From the IMG/VR virus record IMGVR_UViG_3300031772_000062, positions 1 through 45,174 of that record: a DNA stretch of 45,174 bases, one strand, 5' to 3'. Below are positions 35,907-44,115 of this stretch, piece by piece (the first letter of the stretch is position 1; each line of letters starts with the position of its first letter). This DNA comes from a virus. A program made the position numbers and the translations under genes. A model generated the notes under the pieces. That model saw only the letters and a program-made list of their open reading frames with translations, ran no database searches and had not been told where the DNA came from.

Positions 35907-36386
35907 ATGTCCGACGAAACGACAGACATTGAGGCCGAGGACGAACCGGAAACGAAGCAGGGCCGCAACTGGAAGGCGCTGCGGGAACGGGCCGACGCTG
36001 CCGAATCTAAGGTGAAAGACCTGGAATCGAAGATGCGTAAGGGCGTGTTCCGTGAGGCCGGATTCGACCCCGAGTCTGGGGTGGGCAAAATGTTGGCGAC
36101 ACTGTACGAGGGTGATCTTGAGGTGGAGGCGTTGAAGGCGTTCGCTAAGGCCGAATACGGGGTGGAACCCGGCGAGCCTAGCGTAGCCGTTTCGCCCGCC
36201 GCCGACCAGATCGTCGCGGTTCAGGGCCGCATTGACAGACTGTCCGCCCAGTCGCAGCCGCTGGCCCCGCCCGGAGGGGATGATGCTATCGCCGCCCGTG
36301 TTGTCGAGTTGGAAGCGAAAGGCGATACCGAGTCCCTGATGGAAGCCATCGCCCTCAGAGATGAGTGGCGGAAACGACAAACGTAG
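35907..36386 (+). CDS. Scaffolding protein, 159 aa
   Basis: Very acidic N-terminus (DETTDIEAEDEPETKQGRN), central helix (WKALRERADAAESKVKDLESK), a Pro/Ala/Gln linker and a C-terminal helix (AARVVELEAKGDTESLMEAI) with basic residues at the end (RDEWRKRQT). This is the usual layout of phage scaffold proteins, whose basic C-terminus binds the capsid protein. It sits directly before the capsid gene (10-base gap). ATG at 35907 has GAGGGGACAGCG upstream; an in-frame ATG at 35868 lacks one. Confidence 0.82.
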   Translation: MSDETTDIEAEDEPETKQGRNWKALRERADAAESKVKDLESKMRKGVFREAGFDPESGVGKMLATLYEGDLEVEALKAFAKAEYGVEPGEPSVAVSPAADQIVAVQGRIDRLSAQSQPLAPPGGDDAIAARVVELEAKGDTESLMEAIALRDEWRKRQT

Positions 36387-36396
36387 GGGGTAGGCA

Positions 36397-37596
36397 ATGG
36401 GCGCTGTTAGTGGTGTTTCAACCACTTACAACCTAGTTAACTATCTGGGCACCTTGTTTAAGGTGACCCCAGATGATACGCCGCTGGTCACTATGATGGG
36501 CGGGCTGCGGGGGTGGGCGCCGGTCAATTCCAAGATTTTCACTTGGCAGACCGTCGATAATACTGCTGCCGCTCAGCCGGCCATCGTGGAGGCAGCGGAC
36601 CCGGATTACTATGAGCGGACCCGTTCGGAAGTGTCGAACTGTACGCAGATATTCCAGTATGGCGTGAAGATCGGCTATTCCCAGTGGGGGGCGACAGACC
36701 AGTTGTCGTCTACTGCTCAGACGATTCTGGGCACGCAGCCTATCGGCAACGAACTGACTTTCCAGAAGATGTTGACCCTGGAACGGTGCAAGCGGGACTT
36801 GGAGTATTCGTGCATCCGTGGCGCGTACCAGTACCCGACTGACAATAACACCGGCCGGAAGATGCAGGGCCTGGAAAACGCCATTTCGACCAACTCGGTG
36901 AGCCTGTTTACCACGATTGGCACCGTGACTGGTGCTAACGCTGGTGACTTGTGGACCCACGGGGACGCTCACGGTTTGGTGACTGGCGACGAGGTTCAGT
37001 TCTCTGCTGTCGGCACGGGTGGAACCGGGTTCGCCGTGGACACCCCGTACTGGGTGATCTATGTGGGTAGCGCGACCTTCACCTTGGCCTCGTCTCTTGC
37101 TAATGCCCTCGCGGGTACGATCAAGACGATGAGTGCGGACACGGTGGGTACTTGGACGCTGGTGAAGTCGGCGAAACTGGCGAAGGGTGATGTCAACAAG
37201 TTGCTTCGTACCATGTACGATGCGGGTGCGCCTTTCCGTCAGCCGGTGATCTTCTGCAACTCGTTCAACAAGCAGGTCATTTCCGACATTTACGGGTACG
37301 CCCCGGATAGTCGGAATGTCGGCGGTGTGAACATCAACCAGATCGAAACAGACATCGGGAACTTGGGTATTGTCATCGACCGGCACATTCCGGCCTCGAA
37401 ACTGATCGTGGCGGACATGAGCATCCTGCGCCTGCGGGCGATGCCGATCCCCGAGCGTGGTGTCCTGTTCTTCGAGGAAACCGCCAAGACTGGTGCCTAC
37501 ACAAGCGAGCAACTCTACGGCGAGTTGGGACTTGAGTACGGTTACGAGGCTTGGCATGGGATCATTAAGGGTTCTACGACCGACGAGCAGTCGTAG
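36397..37596 (+). CDS. Major capsid protein, SU10/DUF5309 type, with inserted domain, 399 aa
   Basis: N-terminal half fits the DUF5309 (SU10-like) capsid family: NLVNYLGTLFKVTPDDTPLVTM, SKIFTWQTVDN, SNCTQIFQYGVKIGYSQ and LTLERCKRDLEYSCIRG. Residues ~172-257 (WTHGDAHGLVTGDEVQFSA ... PYWVIYVGSATFTLASS ... GTWTLV) are a beta-rich insertion resembling the E1_FCCH-like domain seen in phage surface proteins. The family sequence then resumes (SAKLAKGDVNKLLRTMYDAGAPF ... FCNSFNKQVISDIYG ... LGLEYGYEAWHG). The insertion probably lies on the capsid's outer face. A GTAGGGGGTAGG stretch precedes the ATG. The strong hairpin after its stop may limit read-through. Confidence 0.9.
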   Translation: MGAVSGVSTTYNLVNYLGTLFKVTPDDTPLVTMMGGLRGWAPVNSKIFTWQTVDNTAAAQPAIVEAADPDYYERTRSEVSNCTQIFQYGVKIGYSQWGATDQLSSTAQTILGTQPIGNELTFQKMLTLERCKRDLEYSCIRGAYQYPTDNNTGRKMQGLENAISTNSVSLFTTIGTVTGANAGDLWTHGDAHGLVTGDEVQFSAVGTGGTGFAVDTPYWVIYVGSATFTLASSLANALAGTIKTMSADTVGTWTLVKSAKLAKGDVNKLLRTMYDAGAPFRQPVIFCNSFNKQVISDIYGYAPDSRNVGGVNINQIETDIGNLGIVIDRHIPASKLIVADMSILRLRAMPIPERGVLFFEETAKTGAYTSEQLYGELGLEYGYEAWHGIIKGSTTDEQS

Positions 37597-37609
37597 GCAC
37601 GGTAGGGAC

Positions 37610-37641
37610 GGTGTGGGGGAGGCTTCGCCCTCCCCCACACC
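37610..37641 (+). terminator. Very strong hairpin after the capsid gene
   Basis: GGTGTGGGGGAGG-cttcgc-CCTCCCCCACACC: perfect 13-bp stem with a six-base loop, starting 14 bases after the capsid stop. No T-run follows. It may act as a partial terminator that keeps capsid transcripts in excess, or as a 3' stabiliser for them, a common device downstream of capsid genes. Confidence 0.7.
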
Positions 37642-37666
37642 GGGCCAGACGGCAAAAGGAGTGGGG

Positions 37667-38776
37667 ATGGTTACGAAGGTTAAGGAACTAGCGTTCCAGC
37701 CTAAACTGAAGGAACTGTTGGCGAAGTTCCTGTGGGGTTATGGGTCTAGCGCCCCGGTTGATGGTTCGACTGGGGCGGGGTCTTGTCCGGTTGGTGGCCT
37801 GTATGTCCACACTACTTCGGGGACCGTGTACCGGAATGGTGGGACGAAGGCTTCGCCGACTTGGCTGACCGGGGTTGGTGTGGCGGTCGGCGATTTGGGC
37901 GACGATACGCCCATCACTTTCGGGTCTGGCGATATCGCCACCCTGACCTATGACAGTACCGAAAAGTGCATCATGTTCACGCCGACCCGTCCGAGCGCGA
38001 CAGACCCGGCATACGCTTACGGCCAACAGTGGGAGAATACCGATCTTTTCACTGGGACGGGCGCGGTTAAGGCGTTCGGCCTGTACCTGACGGGCGGGCG
38101 CGATTCGGCGATCCTGAACGGCGACGCCCACGACATGCAGTTGAAGGTCGATTACGTTAACGAGGCCGTCAACGTGGGCGGCTGCTATGCCCGTGGCCTG
38201 TCGTGCCAGATGAACAACAAGACTACCGGAGTCATCGGCTCATTGCAGGGCGGTTTCATCGGCGTGCGTCAGCGTTCGACGGCTGCTTGCCCGCAACTGC
38301 TCGGCTTGCAAATCGACGTGAAGGTCGATGCTGGCAAACTCGCACCTTCGACCGAGTTGACTGGGCTGCGGGTGGAGATGGACTTGGGCGATTCTGTCGC
38401 TTGCGCTGCCTCGTATGGGGTGGTTGTCCGCAACCGGACGGATGGTGCGAACGGGCCGCCGACGGCTGCGTTCAAGGCGTACAACGATGGGACGACAAGC
38501 TGCAAGGGCTTCCTCTACGGTCTGGACTTGATGTCCTCGCTCGCCATCGCTTCTGGTAAGACGGTGGTGGATGGCGATATCCGGTTCAGCCAGAAGGATG
38601 CGAACGAGTTGCCGTGCGTCCTGTTCACTGGGACGGCGACTAGCGACGGCACCATCGTCACCGATGTTGGTGCCGACACCTTGTGGGCGGACGGCTGCCT
38701 CTATATTAGTGTGGTGGATAGCGCCGGGAAGTTGTTCCAGAAGCAAGCGGACACTTGGATAGACCTCCAAGCCTAA
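37667..38776 (+). CDS. Head-associated/decoration-like structural protein, 369 aa
   Basis: AAAAGGAGTGGGG precedes the ATG. The short N-terminal helix (ELAFQPKLKELLAKFLWG) could anchor it to the head. The rest is beta-rich with the look of a phage fibre or tail-spike-type domain (GGLYVHTTSGTVYRNGG, VGVAVGDLGDDTPITFGSGD, SAILNGDAHDMQLKVDYVNEAVN, GLRVEMDLGD), with several cysteines. It ends in the motif 'DGTIVTDVGADTLWADGCLYISV...GKLFQK', common in tail and head fibres. Gene order after the capsid protein favours a capsid decoration or head fibre; a tail-attached role is possible. Confidence 0.7.
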   Translation: MVTKVKELAFQPKLKELLAKFLWGYGSSAPVDGSTGAGSCPVGGLYVHTTSGTVYRNGGTKASPTWLTGVGVAVGDLGDDTPITFGSGDIATLTYDSTEKCIMFTPTRPSATDPAYAYGQQWENTDLFTGTGAVKAFGLYLTGGRDSAILNGDAHDMQLKVDYVNEAVNVGGCYARGLSCQMNNKTTGVIGSLQGGFIGVRQRSTAACPQLLGLQIDVKVDAGKLAPSTELTGLRVEMDLGDSVACAASYGVVVRNRTDGANGPPTAAFKAYNDGTTSCKGFLYGLDLMSSLAIASGKTVVDGDIRFSQKDANELPCVLFTGTATSDGTIVTDVGADTLWADGCLYISVVDSAGKLFQKQADTWIDLQA

Positions 38777-38796
38777 CGGGAGGCCGTAAAGTCTGT

Positions 38797-38809
38797 TAGG
38801 ATAGGGGCC
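38797..38809 (+). promoter_or_regulatory. Possible -10 box before the 38810 gene
   Basis: TAGGAT at 38797-38802 lies seven bases before the ATG at 38810, the leaderless geometry seen elsewhere here. However AGGGGCC in the same interval could equally be a ribosome-binding site, and no -35 is evident, so this is weak. Confidence 0.3.
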
Positions 38810-39061
38810 ATGGCTAACATAACCTACCTTCATGGCGGGATCGGCAAACTGGACATTGAGGGCCGCCGCGCCGAACTCAATACGATGCTGGGCATCATGT
38901 ACGCCCGACGGCAGGACGCTGAGGCCGAGTTCAAACATGCCGAGGAAATGATCGCCCAGATCAAGGGTGGGTTGATCGAGGCGGAAATGTGGCTGGCCCG
39001 GATCAGTGGGGGGTCCGGGCCGGCCGCCGCGCCCGAACCGGAGGCCGATACCGATGCCTGA
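38810..39061 (+). CDS. Small coiled-coil protein, 83 aa
   Basis: Residues 15-65 form one long helix with heptad-like spacing (IEGRRAELNTMLGIMYARRQ, EFKHAEEMIAQIKGGLIEAEMWLARIS). The tail is Gly/Ala/Pro/acidic and probably disordered. Likely a structural or assembly component (head-tail connector accessory or chaperone). It overlaps the next gene by 8 bases. Confidence 0.72.
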   Translation: MANITYLHGGIGKLDIEGRRAELNTMLGIMYARRQDAEAEFKHAEEMIAQIKGGLIEAEMWLARISGGSGPAAAPEPEADTDA

Positions 39062-39287
39062 TCTGGTCGCCTATCTGGCAAAGTTGGAGGCGGGCCTGGC
39101 GCGGGCGGTGGCCCGTTTGCAGCAGGCTACACAGGCGGCGGATCGGGCGAGGGCTGACGCTAACGCTGCGGCGGGCGCGGTACAGGCGGTAAGGAGGTTA
39201 GTGGATGGCGAAACTGAAACCCCGAGTATTCCGGGCGGGGTCGGCGATGATCCTCCCGCCAGTGACGGAGAACGAGAATCCGGGTGA
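39054..39287 (+). CDS. Small coiled-coil protein, 77 aa
   Basis: Starts at ATG 39054 inside the end of the previous gene (an ATG at 39006 in this frame is less likely). Residues 3-45 form an Ala/Arg-rich helix (YLAKLEAGLARAVARLQQAT, ADRARADANAAAGAVQAVRRLV), then a Pro/Asp/Glu tail. Resembles the previous gene in layout (helix plus acidic tail). Its 3' end contains a third gene in another frame. Confidence 0.68.
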   Translation: MPDLVAYLAKLEAGLARAVARLQQATQAADRARADANAAAGAVQAVRRLVDGETETPSIPGGVGDDPPASDGERESG

Positions 39288-39306
39288 GGAACAGATAGAA
39301 CCTTAG
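39205..39306 (+). CDS. Nested 33-aa protein
   Basis: ATG at 39205 is preceded by AAGGAGG seven bases upstream, one of the best ribosome-binding sites in the window, inside the 39054-39287 gene but in another frame. The product begins basic (MAKLKPRVFRAG) and ends acidic (TENENPGEEQIEP), and its stop lies 11 bases before the next gene. The strength and spacing of the site make a real overlapping gene likely. Role unknown. Confidence 0.62.
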   Translation: MAKLKPRVFRAGSAMILPPVTENENPGEEQIEP

Positions 39307-39316
39307 GGGGTGTGGG

Positions 39317-39604
39317 GTGGCTAGCGGTCATTTGAGGGGTGGGCTAGAAACAACGATTTCGACTACGGCGGTGCAACTGTTGGGTGCTAACGCGGCCCGC
39401 AAGGCGCTGATCGTGCAGGAGACGGGCGGGTCGAACGACTTTACTTTCGGCGAGGACGATTCGTCGGTCGCCGACGGGTTGGGTATCCACGTTCCTGCGA
39501 ATACGACGATCATCTTGGACGGTGAGGCGTGCTACACGGGGGCCGTGTGGGCGATCCGTACGGCGTCAGGGGATGCGAAGGCGTCAGCGTCGGAGATCGT
39601 ATAG
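39317..39604 (+). CDS. Small virion structural protein, GTG start, 95 aa
   Basis: GTG start at 39317 after TAGGGGGTGTGGG. Beta-rich: TTISTTAVQLLGANAARKALIVQ, NDFTFGEDDSSVADGLGIHVPANTTIILDGEACYTGAVWAIR, a compact sandwich pattern frequent in phage head/tail completion and fibre-base proteins ('A-R-K-A-L-I-V-Q-E-T'). Located just before the adaptor. Confidence 0.7.
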   Translation: MASGHLRGGLETTISTTAVQLLGANAARKALIVQETGGSNDFTFGEDDSSVADGLGIHVPANTTIILDGEACYTGAVWAIRTASGDAKASASEIV

Positions 39605-39613
39605 GGAGGGCCG

Positions 39614-40543
39614 ATGAGTACGGTCGCGCAAGTCATCAACCGGACCCTCCGCGAGTGGTTGTACCCCGCCAACGAGCGGCCCATCGCCGCGCCCCTCGCC
39701 GCCAACATCTCGTCCACTTCGGCGACAACCTTCACCTACAAGGACGGGTTCTTCGCTGCCGAAGAAGAAGACCTGTTGGACGCTGGGGTGGTCGTAGAGA
39801 TCGACCGGGAACTCATGTTCACTTCCGGCATCGACACTGGCAGCCGCACCATCACTGTCCAAACACGCGGCTACATGGGTACCACGGCCGCTATCCATAC
39901 GGCGGGGGCGGACATTGTGCTGGCCCCCTTTTATCCCCGCCAGCATGTGTTCGACGCTCTCGGAGACACTATCGAAGGATTGTGGCCCGACCTGTATGTG
40001 AAAACGACGATGGCCGCAACCGCGCAGACCACGCCGCTAGAAGTCCCGGCCACGGTCGAAGATGTTGTACGGTACATTTACCCGGAGACAGACAGCACGA
40101 ACACCCGTTGGCTGCGGGGCACGATTGATCTGCTCAGAGACTTTCCCGGTTCGGGCGGCACCCCCACCCCTACTAGTGTGGCCGTCCAGTTCATCAACGT
40201 GCCATCAGGCCAGAACGGCTACCTGACCTATAAGGCCCGGTTCACTCGGCCCACCACCGAATCGGACGACCTGTCCACCTCGTTCGGTTGCCCGACCCGG
40301 TGGGATGAACTGCTGATCGCGGGTGCGGTCATGCGGATCATGGGTGGCCGCAACATGGATTTCGCTACAGCCGAATACTTGTCGGACCTGTTGGAGGCGC
40401 AGGGGTTCCCGGCGGGTACGGGCGAGCGCCTATTCCAGTCTATGGCCCGCCTCTACAATTGGCTGCTTGACCGGGCACGCAGGGACCAGTCGATCTACGA
40501 CGAGGTTGGTGTGCTGATGACAGAGGTAGTGGTGACTGGCTGA
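39614..40543 (+). CDS. Head-tail adaptor/connector candidate, 309 aa
   Basis: GGGAGGGCCG precedes the ATG. The N-terminus (AQVINRTLREWLYPANE) is an alpha helix followed by strand-rich segments (FTYKDGFFAAEEEDLLDAGVVVEIDRELMF, TITVQTRGYMGTTAAIH) and the helical PRQHVFDALGDTIEGLWPDL. The C-terminal half contains helices LLIAGAVMRIMGG and LFQSMARLYNWLLDRARRDQ. This alternation and the position before a large propeller-like protein recall the adaptor (gp11-like) that links portal to tail in podoviruses, but no signature is diagnostic. Confidence 0.6.
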   Translation: MSTVAQVINRTLREWLYPANERPIAAPLAANISSTSATTFTYKDGFFAAEEEDLLDAGVVVEIDRELMFTSGIDTGSRTITVQTRGYMGTTAAIHTAGADIVLAPFYPRQHVFDALGDTIEGLWPDLYVKTTMAATAQTTPLEVPATVEDVVRYIYPETDSTNTRWLRGTIDLLRDFPGSGGTPTPTSVAVQFINVPSGQNGYLTYKARFTRPTTESDDLSTSFGCPTRWDELLIAGAVMRIMGGRNMDFATAEYLSDLLEAQGFPAGTGERLFQSMARLYNWLLDRARRDQSIYDEVGVLMTEVVVTG

Positions 40544-42432
40544 TGTCTACCCTGCCCACAACGCAGAACACTCAGCGCCCTGTGGCCCGTGGCTACGGGG
40601 CGCTCATCACCTACGGGTCGGCGGAGGGCGACGACCTGTATGTGATGCTCGCCCCCACCCCGGACCAGCCGACCCGGCGGACGACGGGCCAGTCGGGTGC
40701 CCAAATGTTGCAGGTGGAGTCCAACCCTGAGGATTTCCGTCCCGAATCTGGCCGCATTTTCTCCCGCAGCCGGTTCACTGGTGGGGAGGGCTTGGACTAT
40801 GCGCACCGTGCGGGCGGCAATTCCGAATTGGATGCGACCCGTTTCTGGAACTCCCGGAACATTAGTGTGTCGGGTGTCGATCCTGGCGAGCAGGACCATG
40901 TGACCCTACTGCCAGAAACGGCGGCGATAGCGGACACGGGGGCGACGACGCCGATCATGGTGCGTCCGGCGAACACTACCACCGTATTCTGGGTTGACGA
41001 TACGGCCGTGAAGAACAGCACGAACCTCGCCACCGCATCGCCGACAATCAACACGGAAACCCCGGTGGGGGGTACCACCGTATCCGGTTTGTGTGCCCTG
41101 GGCCGCACCCTGTACGGCGCCCTGGGGGCGCACGGGATTCACATTCGCACTTGGGCGGGATCATGGCAACATTGGTCTGATCTGGCCGCCACGGCCGTAT
41201 GGTCGGCGAAGGGTCGGGTTCTGGCGTCTACGGGGGCGTCCCTATACGATGCTGCCGCCCTAGCGGCGTCTACCCTGCTGAAAACTTTGGACTCGAATGA
41301 GTCGTGGACCGATGTGATCGACGCTGGCGGGGTGATCCTCGCCGCCGCCACCGACGGTAAGGTCTACGCTTTCGCCGACGAGGCGACGGCCCTAGTGTTG
41401 CGAGGCGAGACAGAAATGCCGTTGGGCGAAGTGCCCTACTGTCTGGCATATTCGCATGGCCTCGTCCTCGTCGGGGTGGGGGATGTGACAACGAGCGGCA
41501 AGATTGGCCGCGTGTATGTGTCACAGTTGACCGGCAACCGGCTCCGCAACAGTCAGATGCTCCGCCAGTGGGGGTCCGACAACGCTGCCCGCGACTATTC
41601 GCCCCGCACTTTCCTGGTCACCAGGGACGCCGTGTATTGGGGCATCATCGAGGACGGGTCGGAAACCCACTTGTGGAAGTACCATTTGACTACGGCTGGC
41701 CTGACCCGCGACCTGATCGTCTCAGCGTCGAACCTGGTGCGGGGCATCGTCCAAGTGAACGACCATCTGATCGTCGGCTTGGACACTAGCGGCCTGTACC
41801 GGGAGGCGGACACTTTCGCATCGTCGGGCTATCTGATTACCCCGCTAGCCGACTTCTATTCGGCGGCGGACAAGGCATGGGTCGGGGTCCGCCTAGACAA
41901 CCTTACCCTAACGGCGGCGGGAGCACAGGTCACGCTAGCCTATTCGACGAACGCTGCCGCCATCCTAGACTCGGCCCATACGTCGTGGACGACGGCGATC
42001 ACCGTCACCCCCACCAATGGGCGGGTAACGACCGAGCAACCACTGTCCGACGTGACCGGCCGCTACATTGCGTTGAAGGTCGCGTTGACCCGCAGCACCG
42101 CACAGACCGCCTCTCCCGAAGTGACAACGATGGCGGCCCGCCAGTTCGAGCAGGCCGAAGATGTGGTCCTAGAGTTGCCGATCAATGTGGACGACATGGT
42201 GGAACGGTCGCACCGTATGGCCCTGCGGGTGCCGGGCCGGGGCAAAGCCGTGTTGGACAAACTCTACACGCTGGAAGGCAAACCTGTCCATGTCCATCTG
42301 CTCCGTAGCGGGGTGCGGGTGCGTGGCCGCCTGGAGGAGGTCGCTTCACCCTCCCCGTATCGGGCGAGGCGGGGATCGTCCGAGACGCTGGTAGCGATGG
42401 TGCGGGTGCGGGGAGCGAAGGTGACGGTCTAG
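40543..42432 (+). CDS. Propeller-like tail (nozzle/hub) protein, 629 aa
   Basis: Start overlaps the adaptor stop by one base. Residues ~150-450 contain about six or seven repeats of a strand pattern '(V/L)-hydrophobic-G-x-DG-(K/R)-(V/I)-(Y/H)': TVFWVDDTAV, TLYGALGAHGIHIRTW, VLASTGASLYDA, VILAAATDGKVYAF, LVLVGVGDVTTSGKIGRVYVS, YWGIIEDGSETHLWKY and LIVGLDTSGLYREA. This indicates a beta-propeller. The C-terminal ~110 residues form another domain (LDKLYTLEGKPVHVHLLR). Podovirus nozzle proteins have comparable propeller domains. A tail baseplate hub is an alternative. Confidence 0.66.
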   Translation: MSTLPTTQNTQRPVARGYGALITYGSAEGDDLYVMLAPTPDQPTRRTTGQSGAQMLQVESNPEDFRPESGRIFSRSRFTGGEGLDYAHRAGGNSELDATRFWNSRNISVSGVDPGEQDHVTLLPETAAIADTGATTPIMVRPANTTTVFWVDDTAVKNSTNLATASPTINTETPVGGTTVSGLCALGRTLYGALGAHGIHIRTWAGSWQHWSDLAATAVWSAKGRVLASTGASLYDAAALAASTLLKTLDSNESWTDVIDAGGVILAAATDGKVYAFADEATALVLRGETEMPLGEVPYCLAYSHGLVLVGVGDVTTSGKIGRVYVSQLTGNRLRNSQMLRQWGSDNAARDYSPRTFLVTRDAVYWGIIEDGSETHLWKYHLTTAGLTRDLIVSASNLVRGIVQVNDHLIVGLDTSGLYREADTFASSGYLITPLADFYSAADKAWVGVRLDNLTLTAAGAQVTLAYSTNAAAILDSAHTSWTTAITVTPTNGRVTTEQPLSDVTGRYIALKVALTRSTAQTASPEVTTMAARQFEQAEDVVLELPINVDDMVERSHRMALRVPGRGKAVLDKLYTLEGKPVHVHLLRSGVRVRGRLEEVASPSPYRARRGSSETLVAMVRVRGAKVTV

Positions 42433-43817
42433 TGGACCCGCTGAACGCTTTCCTAGAACGGTACAGGCTGACGGCGGCGGCTGAGGTCGCCGACGAGTTC
42501 GTCACCCACAAGCATGACGCATCGGACATTATGGGTCCGTTCGGCGATGTGACAATCACTGGGGACATCTGGTCGTCCAACTGGGACGGGGACGTTCCGG
42601 CCGACCTGTCCGCAGGGCCGGACGCTACGGCATCCGCCGGGTTCTACCTGGATTCGTCGGCAGGCGCCATACAGGGTCAGGCCATCTACGCGGAGGGCGG
42701 CGAACTCGGCACCCTCACCGTTGAGGAAGTGGTCTATTCGACCAATTGGGATGGGGTGGTCCCGCCCGACCTGTCTGGTGGGAAGGACGCTACGGCGGCT
42801 GCCGGGTTCGCTTTCGATGGGGCGTCGGGTGCGATCCAGGTTATGAACATCTTTGCGGAGGGCGGCGAACTTCACGACTTGGACATTACGGGCACTCTCG
42901 ATTTCGTGACTGGCGGTATTCTGCGTACCGCATCCGACGGCGGGCAGCGCATCGAGATTCGCACGGCGAACAAGGACCGCATCCTATTCTATTCCGGGTT
43001 CGTAAACGAAACCCTATCCGGCCACATGGAAACCGGGAACATCTCTGGTGAGGCCGCCATCAAAATCCAGTCGCCCACCGAAACGAAGATGTCTTGGATC
43101 AAGCTGGCCCCATCCGAAATCCGATTCAAGGTGGGCGACGGCGAAATCTTCCGGTTCACCGAAGACGGGGCCGACTTTCTGATGGGCGATCTCAATATGG
43201 CAGACGGCTCCTCGATTTGGGGATACACGGATTGGCTGACCGGCGGATTTTGGTTGGAGGGCGGCGACCCCGCCCTCCTCTTTGATCCGGGGATATGGTC
43301 CAACAATCCCGAAGGTGATCCCGACACGCAGGTTCCCGCCGGATGGGGTTATGTAATGGCTGACGACCTCACGGGTACCCATTACACGCCGGCCGAATAT
43401 CGTTACAATCTTCGTCTGGTCACACCCCAGCGGGGCCGGGCGTCTGGTGGTAGTTATGTTGACATGTCGCAAGAAACCTCACTGCGTGTAACCGATTTCC
43501 ATTCGACCCACGACGCCGCCGATGCTACCCTTTTTGCGATAGAGAAATGGCTGGGCGTAACGGCCCAGGGTTTCTATTTGGGGTTGACCGCCAATTATCG
43601 CCTCTATTTGGGTGCCGACTATGACACTTACCTCCAGTGGGTCGGTGCCGACAACTGGGCTTTCTATGTGGGTGGCCACAAGGTACTAGACCTCACCCAC
43701 AATGCCGCGAACCTTTCGGCCGCCACCGTACAGATACAAGATCAGACCGTCACCTTCGGCGCCAACGATTCCGCTGTAGCCGGATACCGGCACGTAATGG
43801 TACCCAACACGGCATGA
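42432..43817 (+). CDS. Tail fibre/tip protein with internal duplication, GTG start, 461 aa
   Basis: Residues ~46-96 and ~97-147 are two copies of a ~50-residue module (SSNWDGDVPADLSAG ... ATASAGFYLDSSAGAIQ ... YAEGGELGTL; STNWDGVVPPDLSGG ... ATAAAGFAFDGASGAIQ ... FAEGGELHDL), of the kind found repeatedly in phage fibre and central-tip proteins. After that come strand-rich domains rich in Asp/Gly/Thr, and a C-terminal head-like region (LGVTAQGFYLGLTANYRLY ... DNWAFYVGGHKVLDL). Probably host-recognition or tip protein. The GTG overlaps the preceding TAG. Confidence 0.75.
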   Translation: MDPLNAFLERYRLTAAAEVADEFVTHKHDASDIMGPFGDVTITGDIWSSNWDGDVPADLSAGPDATASAGFYLDSSAGAIQGQAIYAEGGELGTLTVEEVVYSTNWDGVVPPDLSGGKDATAAAGFAFDGASGAIQVMNIFAEGGELHDLDITGTLDFVTGGILRTASDGGQRIEIRTANKDRILFYSGFVNETLSGHMETGNISGEAAIKIQSPTETKMSWIKLAPSEIRFKVGDGEIFRFTEDGADFLMGDLNMADGSSIWGYTDWLTGGFWLEGGDPALLFDPGIWSNNPEGDPDTQVPAGWGYVMADDLTGTHYTPAEYRYNLRLVTPQRGRASGGSYVDMSQETSLRVTDFHSTHDAADATLFAIEKWLGVTAQGFYLGLTANYRLYLGADYDTYLQWVGADNWAFYVGGHKVLDLTHNAANLSAATVQIQDQTVTFGANDSAVAGYRHVMVPNTA

Positions 43818-44113
43818 ACATGAATATGGTGAAAGAAACAATCGAAACGAGCGCCTGGACCGACCGGGAAATACTGCTACGCACCTACTATCAGGTCGTA
43901 GAAACTAACGGTACCGTCCGACTGCACGACCGGGAAATCTATGGCGACCCGACTCATGGGCTAGTCGGCCTAAAGGTACAGGCGACGGCGAACACGGAGA
44001 GCAGGGTAAGACTGTCGGGCCAGTGGCGGATCGTGTGTGCCCTGGGCACCCTCATTGTCACGGCCGTCTTCGCCCTGCTCGGCATCATTCTCGCGAACGG
44101 GATGGGGGGCTAA
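43814..44113 (+). CDS. Small membrane protein, XhlA-type holin candidate, 99 aa
   Basis: ATGA overlap with the fibre gene. The soluble N-terminal two thirds are followed by one C-terminal transmembrane helix (WRIVCALGTLIVTAVFALLGIILANG). Soluble domain first and one C-terminal span is the layout of XhlA-type holin accessory proteins. In the circular genome it is upstream of the lysis cassette in the same operon. It could instead anchor a sugar-modifying complex, because the next gene is the glycosyltransferase fusion. Confidence 0.65.
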   Translation: MNMNMVKETIETSAWTDREILLRTYYQVVETNGTVRLHDREIYGDPTHGLVGLKVQATANTESRVRLSGQWRIVCALGTLIVTAVFALLGIILANGMGG

Positions 44114-44115
44114 CC

